53,316 bases of DNA from Amanita rubescens (lineage: Eukaryota > Basidiomycota > Agaricomycetes > Agaricales > Amanitaceae). Shown in pieces: positions 8,767-20,480 of the stretch. Numbering within the stretch: the stretch's first letter is position 1; each line of letters starts with the position of its first letter. The DNA lies in NCBI GenBank assembly GCA_015039365.1, contig WION01000362.1:1-53316 (forward strand). The letters are read 5' to 3'. Position numbers and translations under genes: made by a program. The notes beneath the pieces were generated by a model that was not told the origin of the DNA, searched no databases, and was given only the letters and a program-made list of their open reading frames with translations.

Positions 8767-9256
8767 CACAGCTCCACCATTGCCACTTGCAACACCATTG
8801 AGTCCTGAACCATTACCTGATGCTGGCTGAGATCATTGGTACTGTCACATCCACTTGGGACTGGGTTTTGTCTAGGGAATGACTGGGGGTATACCCCTGT
8901 TGTTCCTTACTAGCCCTATTGGCAGCAGCAGCCCATTTACTACAGAAGATAGGGGGAAGCATAATTGCCTGTTCTATCACTGCAGCTTCTGCAATCCATG
9001 AATCATGCCATGACACAGACTCAGTGAGGCTTGGAAGATTATCACCTATGAGAGAATCAAGTGATAAGCTGAAGGTGTTGGGAAAACCTGACAGGGTCTC
9101 GACAACAATGATGGGAGTGTTTGGCCCTCAGTACATGAGAGGCAAACAGAAGTGGGGGATACAGTGTAAACTAGTACATCCTATGTATGTACCTAAAATG
9201 TCCATGAGGATGCCATGAGAGCTGTCCAAAAGGGGAAAGCAAGCAAGCATCAGGTA
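8767..9256. repeat. Right flank of the split CpG-poor repeat
   Basis: After the CACAG duplication the DNA returns to the TG/CA-rich, CpG-poor texture seen at 1-622. On the minus strand about 100 codons are open from roughly 9130 to 8813 (SVSWHDSWIAEAAVIEQAI...), ending near a possible splice donor. It reads like old coding sequence, but I recognise no family. It is probably part of the multicopy sequence into which the retroelement jumped. Confidence 0.4.
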
Positions 9257-9488
9257 AAGGGGTCTTGACTTAAATTTGACTTATTGAAATAAGTAATTTA
9301 AGTCAAAATAAGTATTATTTTACCTTATTTTGCCTTAATTTGACTTAATATTGCCTGGATGGCTACAGTGCAATATTTGATTTAAGTAAAATTAAGTCCA
9401 ATTAAGGCAAAAATAAGGCAAAATAAGGCAGATCTCATTATTTCAAATAGTAAGTCAAATTTAAGTCAAATTTAAGTCAAGACCCCTT
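9257..9488. mobile_element. Foldback / MITE-like inverted-repeat element
   Basis: The first 27 bases (starting AAGGGGTCTTGACTTAAATT) are the exact reverse complement of the last 27. The arms are made of repeated TTGACTTAA and TTATTTTGCC units. The centre is an 8-bp inverted repeat, AATATTGC (9347-9354) and GCAATATT (9370-9377), around a 15-base loop. The whole 232 bp can fold into one imperfect hairpin and has no coding capacity. I see no clear target duplication, so the class is uncertain. Confidence 0.6.
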
Positions 9489-10003
9489 GAGTTGGATTCA
9501 CATAACCACTGAACAAAAGCAAATCCGGGCGGTTCAAGTACCTAATTATGTGCCTTCTGTTTCTGGGCCAAATCATCAACATCAGTGACCCACTGTTTTA
9601 ATTTTCCGACTGTGATTTTCAGATAGCTCATCAGTCAATCTGAATCTAGTATGTCTTTCAGAAGCTGTTACTGCAGGAGCCTTGAATAGACCTCAAAAAT
9701 ACACTCTTTCACCAGCATTCCAAAATCAATATTTTCGTGGACCCCGAATACTTGTAACTTTGGTTCAGTTGCTCTGAATTTACATCTGAAATGTTCCCTG
9801 AAATCAACCATTTTTGTAATTTTTCATCTTGGGCTTTGCCAAGGCAAAATATTTAATTCTGCCAACAATTCTCCCCTATTTCTACCATCAGAAATACCTC
9901 CCTACCTGTTGTGTCTCCCTTATCCATACATCTCCTCTCTCAGCTGGCAAGGTTAGATTAGTAACCACAATTAACATTCTATAAGCTACTGCAGCTAGTA
10001 CTA
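9489..10003. other. Intergenic, 3' side of LYS12
   Basis: AT-rich sequence downstream of the LYS12 stop on the minus strand. I see no ORF with protein character, no RNA gene and no further repeat. Confidence 0.4.
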
Positions 10004-11606
<1,603 letters not shown>

Positions 11607-11935
11607 GCTATTCGGGAGAGGGAATACGAAAATAGCAATCGAATCGGAATGTTTTGACATCCGGCTTCGGCCGATCTTCCGAACGTATATATGGTACGGA
11701 TCTCTCATACACCGCCGCATAGTCGAATTTCTCTATCATGAACCATAGCCGATGACCTCTTTCTGAACAACATTTGCATGTCAATTCAGACTCTTGTCGC
11801 TTGAACCGAATATGAACGCATAAAACGATCACGTGTTGTCGCGCTCGTACTAAGTTAACCATCGACGCGTCGCGGTGATTACGTCTTGTGGACAACTCCG
11901 TCTCGAGCCCTGGTTTATTTCAGACTTTCACCATC
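11607..11935. promoter_or_regulatory. Divergent promoter region LYS12 / CDT2
   Basis: These 329 bases lie between the two start codons and must hold both promoters and 5' UTRs. I see no certain TATA box or named operator. GCGACGCGTCGATGG-type CpG-rich palindromic stretches occur on both strands around 11860-11875. Confidence 0.5.
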
Positions 11936-13810
11936 ATGCCCTCAGACGACTGTACGGTGCACAGGCATGCCTTAGAGAACTGCACAAATAACCCAGGAAC
12001 GCCCACTCATCGTCATAAACCTGAAGGCGTTTCGTTTTTATTACCTACTCCCCCAACCACGAGATCACGCGTCAATAGAGCAGAAAAGCGACGTGCAGGC
12101 GAGGATGGTTCGGGAGCGCTTCAAAAACGCGTCAAGATGGCCAAGGTAGACTATGATCCGTTCCTCGACGACGACGTGGATTCGGACAGTAGTTCCAGCG
12201 CGTACGAGTCAGACAGCGATGACAACGTAGGGCTCACTCTCGTGAGAGCCCACAGACAACGCAGAGCAGCTGCAAGCTTTCTATGCACGCGAATGACTTT
12301 GTTGATGAACCCTCTGTCAGCGTTCAATCCGCCACCTTGTACGGATATCCATAATTCATGCTCGGGGAGATACTGAATATATCGCAGTGCCGACACGAAT
12401 CATTCTCCAGTCCTATGTTTCGTCGCACAAGTCGGACATGTTTAAATGCGAGTCCGGGAACGAAAACACGTATTTAACCCCACCGTACGCGTGTTCCTAC
12501 ACACACAGTAAGCCGTCGGATATTTATCATAATTATCGCGTCTTTAACGTCTATTTCCAGCCGCGAAGAGAGGAGGATCATCCCTCCTTGCCGTTTCTAC
12601 GGAACAAGGGTCAGTTCATATTCTCAACACCACGAAGCGGAGAGATTGGGATCCTGGTGAGGAACCCGCCAAACCCCGTATTTTCTCCTTAATGATGTTC
12701 TTTAGAACCTCAACGAACTACTCTCCAGCCTCATCATAACGGAGTCTTTGATGTCAAGTGGAGTGCATCTGATCAACTTCTCGCAACCAGCTCGGCCGAT
12801 CATTCTACGCGCATTACGTGCGTAGAAGCACAGAGCACGACGCACGTGCTACGCGGACATGGGAGTACTGTGAAATGTGTTGCATGGAACCCGGGCCACA
12901 ACGACTTGCTCGCTACGGGAGGGAGGGATGGGTCAATTTGCTTTTGGGACTTGCGAATGGGCAAAAAGAGAAAGTCGGGCGAAGAAGAAGACGATCATGC
13001 GACTTGTGAGCCTGTCATAGTGATCAAAGGTGCACATGAAGCCGCACATATCAATGGAGGAAAGGTCAATGCACAGCGAGGGAAGAAAAATCCGTTGCCG
13101 AAGACAGTCACTAGTTTGATTTATCCTGACGGAGAGCCCTATGGTCTTGTCAGCAGTGGGGCATTCGATGGGTACGTCTGGTATCGACGAAAATCTTAAT
13201 ATACTTAAAAGTTTCCAGCGTCCTGCGGTTTTGGGATCTCCGTCAACCAACATCAAAACGAAAGCGAACGACCAAGTTAAAAACGCCAACTTGTCTGTAC
13301 TCGACAGCCAGGGATCCAACAACCTTGAACGGATCTCGTCCGCGTGGGATTGTCAGTCTTGCAAGCGGTCATGGACCCACTGCAGGAGTGCTCTTTGGCC
13401 TAGGTGCAGACTCACGAGTGCACACCTATACACTACCTCGACTAGAGGCTCAGGAAAATGTAACGTTTGCGCATGAGCGCCTGCAGTCTAGTTCTTTCTA
13501 TGTCGGACTCAGCTCGTCGCCCTGTGGTCAATGGTTAGCAAGTGGAGGTGGAACAGCAATAAAAGGAAGCGCTTTTCTATTTGATGTGACCAATGCCGCA
13601 AGGCCGTGGAGGGAGCCGTCAGAAAGTCTGGAAGGCATAGAGCTGAAGGGGCAGATAGGAGAAGTAGGAGCAGTTGACTGGGCGCAGGATATGGTGGCAT
13701 CATGCTCGGACGACGGAACGGTGAGGATCTGGAGACCAGACGTGGAAATACGAAGGAAATGTGCAGATGAGCCAGAGGAGCAGCAATGGAATTGGACTTG
13801 GGCGATGTAA
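11936..13810 (+). CDS. CDT2: CDT2/DTL-like WD40 substrate receptor of CRL4 ubiquitin ligase
   Basis: Cdt2 links DDB1-Cul4 to PCNA-bound Cdt1 and other S-phase substrates for ubiquitylation in the nucleus. Five exons (11936-12241, 12321-12507, 12561-12656, 12706-13171, 13219-13810) total 1647 bases, exactly 549 codons. A basic, low-complexity N-terminus leads into WD repeats: LLAVSTEQGSVHILN, HNGVFDVKWSASDQLLATSS, GHGSTVKCVAWNPG...GGRDGSICFWDLR, SGAFDGVLRFWDLRQP, and finally DMVASCSDDGTVRIWRP. Two WDxR boxes (FWDLR twice) are the DDB1-binding motif. The insert after the first WDLR, with KGAHEAAH, is typical of DTL. I see no PIP box near the C-terminus. Confidence 0.88.
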
Positions 13811-14008
13811 AATCACGTCGAAGTCAGCTTTCAATACTATTTAAAATAGGTGCAGAGAACTTACTCCACGACGTTGGTTTTCCTATACGCTGGGTGGGCC
13901 CGACACGTTCATCGAGGATAACTTAGGCGCGGAATTCATGACGACAGGGGCACAGACAATTAATTGACTATAGCTTGCCACAAAACTAAAGTAACGGGGA
14001 AAAAGTCA

Positions 14009-14856
14009 TTAGGCTTTAAGAACCCGCTCTGATGTACGAAGAAGGTCGAACAAATTGACGCTAGTACAAGCCACCGCTTCAGGACCCTCATCGGCATATA
14101 CGACGTAAAAAACTTTTTCTTGATCTGCAGTGATAAACGCCGGAATACGAAAGACTTCATAGCATGCTTCATCTTCGTTGATGGACACAAAAGTCTCCCT
14201 CTGAAGCAGCCCTGGAGAATGTTGATATTGGATTATCTCCGTCTCCTCGAGCAAAACACGAGGCAGATTGATGACCTCTTCCGACTTGAAAGCGCTAGCA
14301 GGGAGGGTGGTGGGATAGTCAGATGGCGCGGGTTCAGACCCTACGTGAATGGCAACGGGAGACTGGGGGAATACATAAGGATATTGTTTGCTTAAGAAGG
14401 TGTTAATAGGGATGCAGGCTAGACCAGAACATAAGCACGTACTCGAGCTCCACTTTGCGACGAATGAATTCCAGATAAATGCGTTCTCCGTATTCAGACA
14501 CCTTTCTCATCAAGAGCCGGCAGAGAAAGTACCCAGCATGCACCACATGAAGGTGGCTAGTAGATTAGCATTATCACTCCGTCGAATTTATAGGCAGCAT
14601 ACTCGAGCACAGTTCTGCAGGACGTCTTGAGCACCTTCTCTGAATGTTCGATGTAACGGTCGAATTCGTCATGGCGTGGCATGAAGCCCATTCGGTTCAG
14701 TGAGTTTGCCTTGTATTCTTGCTGTGCTTTAGTCAATGCTTCTACATCTCTGCGCAAGATGGCTGAGTGCTCTGTGCAGGTCCTTTCGTATCGATAGAGA
14801 TCTTGGGACGCTTTGGCGATAATAGCCTGCTCTGCGGCTGTGAACTTTTTCGGCAT
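14009..14856 (-). CDS. Conserved-looking protein of unknown function
   Basis: The three-exon gene joins cleanly. Exon 1 ends in TVL and GA before a GTATGC donor, the next exon starts after CTACTAG, and the last follows a GTACGT donor. The product is about 245 residues. The N-terminal half is a highly charged, probably helical segment (MPKKFTAAEQAIIAKASQDL...). The C-terminal half looks like a mixed alpha/beta fold (RETFVSINEDEACYEVFRIP, KVFYVVYADEGPEAV). There is no signal peptide or membrane helix. I do not recognise the family. Its ATG is 60 bases from the divergent ARG8 ATG. Confidence 0.65.
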
Positions 14857-14916
14857 TGAAATCTAATCTGAGAGTATTACATAAATGAATACGAACAGCA
14901 ATTCAAACTCACTCCC
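14857..14916. promoter_or_regulatory. 60-bp divergent intergenic region
   Basis: Only 60 bases separate the ATG of the unknown minus-strand gene from the ARG8 ATG, so promoters must overlap the genes or each other. The region is AT-rich (ATTACATAAATGAATACGAA); nothing else is identifiable. Confidence 0.5.
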
Positions 14917-16492
14917 ATGCTCCGGCTGGTCCCTCTACGTGTCGTGCAGCCTCAAGCGAGGTTGTATGCCAGTGCAGCTGGATCGCTACCATCTACACCC
15001 TCAAAAAAGTACATTGAGCCAACGCACAAGTTTGCGCAATCTCAAGTGACAAAGGCGTTTATCCAACGTTCGGCTCGGTACATCTTACCTGTCTACATTC
15101 GTCCCGATTTCGTCCTATCACACGGAAAAGGATCTTATGTATGGGACACGGAGGGAAACAAGTTTTTGGATTTCACAGCAGGAATCGCCGTAACCGCGCT
15201 CGGACATGCTGATGAGGGCGTAACCAAGGTAACAAATCTCTGACTCATGTTTGTCGGTCATATGTATTCGTGAACAGGTAATGACAGAACAAGCTGGCAA
15301 GCTGCTACACACCAGTAATGTCTATTATCACGAATGGGCACCCAAGCTTGCCGAGCTTTTAGTCACGCTTACACAAAAAGAGGGCGGATTGGGATACGCA
15401 GTCAATTCTGCCCCTGAACCGACGGCAAAAGTCTTTTTCGCCAATACTGGAACAGGAGGCGAACGAGGGGGCACTAAAAATCGCGCGCAAGATTGGCAAG
15501 GACAGGTGGACTGCCGAGACGGGTATAGCATGGGAGTCTGATCCTAGCAAATGCCCCTAAAACGCGCATTGCTTGTTTTGAAAACTCCTTCCATGGACGG
15601 AGTATGGGTTCCGTCAGTGTTACGATCAACGCCAAGTACCAGAACCCTTTTACCCCGCTGATTCCGGGGGTAGACGTGGGCAAATTGAATGATCTAGATT
15701 GCATTTCCAAGATTGTCACTAAAGATACATGCGCCGTTATTGTGGAGCCCATTCAAGGTGAAGGTGGGATCAATGCTGCTGATATAGAGTGGTTGCGTGC
15801 CTTGAGAAAACGCTGTAACGAAATGGGAGCAGTGCTGATATATGATGAGATCCAGGTAATGTTTAAATGCAGGCATCAAATTATTAGGTTGTATTGATTG
15901 ACTGTATAGAGCGGTATCTACCGGGCGGGTGATTTGTGGGCTCACTCAAAATACCCCATAGAATGTCATCCGGACATAGTGACCATGGCCAAGCCATTGG
16001 CTAATGGATATCCGATCGGAGCGATACTCATGAAAGAGGAGATAGCTTCTGCCATGAGTGCTGGTGCGTATCGGAGTGTCAGACCGAAAAAGGATTACTA
16101 ACCTTAGTACAGGGGCACATGGTACAACATTTGGTGGATCGCCGCTGGCGTGTGCGATCGGTCATCATGTATTGAACCGATTATCCGAGCCGACATTCGC
16201 AGCGAAAATGAAGGAGACGAGTGGTTACCTGAGGGAAAGGTTGGAATTATTGCCCAGGTGGTTCCCAGAGATCCTGCAAGACAAGATACGGGGACGGGGA
16301 TTGATACTTGGGCTTGGATTCAAGGACGGGCAGGATGCTGGTAGGATTGTTGGACTGGCACGTGAGCGGGGATTGTTTGTGCTGACAGCGGGGAAAGATG
16401 CAGTGCGACTAGTGCCGAGTCTTACGATTGACCGAGAGGAGATAGATGCGGCGGTTGAGGTACTGGAGGGAAGCTTAGCAGCGCTGAGGTAG
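14917..16492 (+). CDS. ARG8: Acetylornithine aminotransferase, mitochondrial (two apparent frameshifts)
   Basis: The PLP enzyme converts N-acetylglutamate semialdehyde to N-acetylornithine in arginine synthesis. Exons are 14917-15228, 15278-15855, 15910-16063 and 16113-16492. The N-terminus looks like a mitochondrial presequence (MLRLVPLRVVQPQARLYASA). Family motifs are WDTEGNKFLDFTAGIAVTALGH, VEPIQGEGGI, LIYDEIQ, the PLP lysine in TMAKPLANGYPIGA and HGTTFGGSPLA. The coding sum is 1424 bases, two over a multiple of three. One extra G at 15455/15456 breaks the conserved NTGTEANEG phosphate-binding loop. One extra T at 15558 follows TGCCCC. As written the protein stops early. Sequence error, a null allele or a real lesion are all possible. 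Confidence 0.85.
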
Positions 16493-16584
16493 ACCCGAGT
16501 ATAATAATATAACCGGCGTTGAATATATTACGCGGGCCATCCCGAGAAATATAAAAAAAATCGACCGCTCCTCCTTGCTCTCCC

Positions 16585-18822
16585 ATGGATAAACTTTCCT
16601 CTCTCGCTAGGTTCAAGGCTGCCTGCCCTTTCCTGGGCTCTGCTTCCACAAATACTCTTCGTAATCTTTCCACAGCAGTCTCCCGACGCTACCCCTCTCT
16701 CTCTGCCCTCACAGAGCGTGCGACTCGATGCCCTGTTATGGGCCCAGCGCTCAACGTGCGCTCTCAAGAAATTGTTGCAGGCTACGCCAGCTTCGCAGGT
16801 TCCGCCGATGTAGAGAAGATACACAAAGAACATGGTGTATTTCCCCCTCCTGGCGCCTCTGCTGAGATGTGCCCCCATGCATCTGCTGCGCGCGACGCCG
16901 CGCGCAAGGCTAGTGAATTGGCCGCCGCCGCCAGGAAACAGAAGGAGCCGATAGCCGCTGGTTGCCCTTTCCATCACAAGAAAGAAACTGCCGCCGCCCC
17001 GAAGACAACTGTCAAGCCGAAATATCCCGGCTTTGACTATGAGACGTTCTACAAGGCCGAACTCGACAAAAAGCATCAGGACAACTCATACCGCTACTTC
17101 AATAACATTAACCGCCTTGCCGGAAAGTTTCCCATTGCGCACACAGGCAATGTCAAGGACGAAGTAGAAGTTTGGTGTGCTAACGATTACCTGGGCATGG
17201 GGAACAATCCCGTTGTTCTTGAAACAATGCAGTGAGTATTCGCGCATATTGAACGCGGTCATGTTATTGACAATTGCCCAAGTCGTGCATTGGACAAATA
17301 CGGCCACGGTGCCGGTGGAACCCGTAACATAGCGGGTAATGGTGCCATGCACCTCGGCTTAGAAGAGGAATTAGCAGCGCTGCATCGCAAACCGGCAGCG
17401 CTAGTTTTTTCGTCTTGCTACGTTGCAAACGACGCCACCTTATCTACACTTGGCACCAAGCTTCCTGGTTGCGTCATTTTCTCCGATAGGATGAATCATG
17501 CATCTATGATTCAAGGGATGCGCCACTCGAGCGCAAAACGCGTTATTTTTGACCATAACGATTTACAGGATCTGGAATCTAAGCTACAACAATATCCAAA
17601 GGAGACACCCAAAATCATCGCCTTCGAAAGCGTATATTCGATGTGCGGCAGTATCGGTACCAATCAAGGAGATATGTGATTTGGCAGAGCAATACGGTGC
17701 CATCACCTTCTTGGACGAGGTACCATTGTTTGTCTATATGCTATGTCTGTGAGCGCTGATTGTGTCACCCTGTATAGGTTCACGCCGTCGGCTTGTATGG
17801 CCCCCGCGGTGCTGGTGTGGCTGAACATTTGGATTATGATATGCATAAGGCCGCCGGACAAAGTCCCGATCCGATTCCTGGGAGCGTAATGGATCGGGTG
17901 GACATTATCACCGGTAATGCTTCCCACGTTTTATTCAGGATTTTTTATCTAACATATGACCAAAGGTACTCTTGGCAAGTCTTACGGTGCGGTTGGTGGT
18001 TACATCGCTGGCTCGGACGACTTTGTGGACATGATTCGTTCTTACGCGCCTGGTTTTATCTTTACTACAGTCTCTGCCCCCTGCGACTGTCGCCGCTGCC
18101 CGTGCTAGCATTGCTTATCAGAAAGAATATTGCGGTGACCGTCAACTGAAACAAATCAATATACGCGAGGTTAAGGGACGCTTTGCAGAACTCGATATTC
18201 CTGTTGTGTATGTCGTGTCAATCGATATTTGACGCCATCCATATGCTGATTATATTCCCGTAGCCCCGGCCCGTCCCACATTGTACCCGTTCTTGTTGGT
18301 GATGCAGCACTTGCCAGGGCAGCTTCTGACAAACTACTTTCGGAGCACAACATTTACGTTCAGGCTATTAATTATCCAACCGTCGCCCGCGGCGAGGAAC
18401 GCCTCCGCATCACTGTTACGCCTCGTCACTCCCTCGAACAACAAGCCCACCTTATCCGGGCTGTTGATAAGGTCTTTACCGAATTGAATATTAACCGTAC
18501 TAGCCAATGGAAGGCTCTTGGTGGACGCGCTGGCGTCGGCGTTCCCGGCGAACCCGACATGGTTGATCCCATTTGGACCGATGAGCAGCTTGGTCTGCAT
18601 AACGGCACCAGCCCTCGCCCGCTTAGGAATGGTCAACAGTGCGTTGTCGACATGAAGGCAGTCAACGTCGCTCGTAACCGGTTTGATCTTCTATTGGGTC
18701 CTATCTCGGGTGTACCTGAGATTCGTCGCGTCTTCGATGGTACCTTCCTCAAGGTCAAGACAGGTGGAATGCCTATTGCGCCGGACGACTCTATCCCCCG
18801 TCGTGTAGCTGTTAGCGCCTAA
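16585..18822 (+). CDS. HEM1: 5-aminolevulinate synthase, mitochondrial (two apparent frameshifts)
   Basis: The enzyme condenses glycine with succinyl-CoA, the first step of haem synthesis in the mitochondrial matrix. Exons are 16585-17231, 17283-17719, 17778-17913, 17966-18207 and 18264-18822. Four Cys-Pro haem-regulatory-type motifs lie in the N-terminal 130 residues (ACPFLG C14, RCPVMG C49, MCPHA C96, GCPFHH C127). Catalytic-core motifs include [28 protein letters not shown] and [12 protein letters not shown] with the PLP lysine. The coding sum is 2021 bases, two over a multiple of three. One extra base lies in GGTACC at 17656-17660 and an extra G at 18070 splits the conserved FTTSLPP. It starts 92 bases after ARG8. 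Confidence 0.9.
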
Positions 18823-20480
18823 TTCACCCTTCAGATACTCAAATAGTCTCCGGTCCTCGAGATAGAAATAAATAATATCAATGGTAGTCGATATTGTGCA
18901 AAACGTCGTGTCCAAAGGATGATATCATCAATAAGTGGTTTCCTGCCAGTGCGAGTGTCTCCGCACCATGAATACGCCCCTGAGCCTACAACTGACAGTC
19001 TTGCTTCCTAAGATTCTCCACGAGATAACCGACCACGTCAATGGGGCATTAACATTACTCTTCTTCAGCCCCGTTTGCAGGCGAGCCCATATCAGAAGCC
19101 GACCAAAAACAAGACTTTGCTGAAGTGCCGTTGGCCAGCTTGACGGTTTCCGTCAAAGAGATCCATCTCCAGGACCGTCCTTATTCATTGCTAATCATCA
19201 CCTCTACTGGTAGACCCTAATTCGGGTTGCAGAGTCAAGCCTTTGTAAGATACCTGCCTAAGCTCGACCGCCCCCATGCGGTCGACGCAAAAGATTGGCT
19301 AAGCCTCTTGCCAATCAAATCGGCTTCAGCAACACTAGATAGTTGATCAACGGCCGCCCGTACTCGTCGTACTCGGGCAGATCTCGTCAGGTCACAAAGT
19401 ATATTCATTTAATCTCGAAAACTGGATGGAGAGTCATACCATGATGTTATCTTCCAATCGATCTGCAGCTGGAGGAAGTGGCCATGTGGCACACATGGAA
19501 GATATTGTGAAGTTACTCGGCTTTCATCCTTGTACACCTTCTGAACATTGATGCACCTGTGGCGAGTTGTTTCCAAGTACTTGGGTGATTCATCTATTAA
19601 ATTTGCACAGTAATACTTGACAGGAAATATACTTGCCGAGTGAGGCAAAGACATTACACATGGAAAGTGATAAAACGCTGTTCAACGCAGGGCCGTTACC
19701 TCCAGGTCAAGAGCGTTTTCACGGACCAGGGATTCGTCGAGTCTCTAAACCTCCATAAATTTCGGCAAATCTGAAGATGATCAAAATTGTATTGGCCACT
19801 TCTGAACCAGAAATATTGGTTTAGCTGTTTAAGCATTGCATCAGCTGAACGATTTAAAAAACATTGGAAGAAATTGGAACCTTGGAAACTCATTTTAGTA
19901 GATAAAAACAACCATGTTGCCTGTCATTCGGGCTGTATATATTAGATTACTTATGATGCTGTGAAATTGAACGTAGTTTTCAATATCTACCAGGTTGAAT
20001 TCTGAAACTTGTATGGGGGTCTGCGCTGCCTATCTTGGTTATCTGTTTGCGTTGCGAGCTGTGGTGTTTGATCTGGGTGCGAATGGTCATTTCTCGGGCG
20101 AAGGCGGGTGAGAATGAAGGGAAAGAAAGTAATTGAAAAGGGGGATCGTACCTATCGGTCTGAGGTGTGATACATAAACGACAGTCAGTATTGAAAATGA
20201 CACGAGGCATTGGGTTGAGATGCAGGAGGCCATCACCTCGAGATCGCTGGCAATGCAAAGGCGGTGAAGCAAGATGTACCTCCGTTTCCTTGTTAACATG
20301 TCAGATGAATGAACAAACTTTGTAAGTTATTCATAGTCGCATCACTTCCTTGAACCATCCCCGGTGACCGGAGATTTTATTAGCTGTATGGCACGATCGA
20401 ATTATCAAGATCCATAATTCTGACATACACGTCGTAGGTTTTTGAGCAATTATGTGAATTGTGGTCACGATCCTCTAGCA
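18823..20480. other. Long intergenic stretch, no gene recognised
   Basis: About 1.66 kb between HEM1 and the 3' end of the WKF gene. The frames present are short and without recognisable domains (for example minus-strand 19409-19654 and 19980-20258). I see no tRNA, LTR or inverted repeat. It presumably holds the two 3' UTRs, and an unrecognised multi-exon gene is possible. Confidence 0.35.

Noticed and set aside
12242..12480. Suspected frameshift in the N-terminal part of CDT2
   Set aside because: Intron 12242-12320 (GTGAGA...GTCAG) joins the frames, and the full exon set sums to exactly 549 codons.
14540..14600. Suspected frame break in the unknown gene at 14009-14856
   Set aside because: A 46-base intron from GTATGC to CTACTAG with a good branch point links the exons in phase.
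15552..15560. CCC-TAA in ARG8 as a programmed +1 frameshift site like antizyme
   Set aside because: The other three lesions in ARG8 and HEM1 are not at stops and share no slippery context, and an upstream frameshift in the same exon already disrupts the frame.
16528..17076. 182-codon minus-strand frame under HEM1
   Set aside because: It overlaps the conserved, motif-bearing first exon of HEM1 and has no domain of its own.
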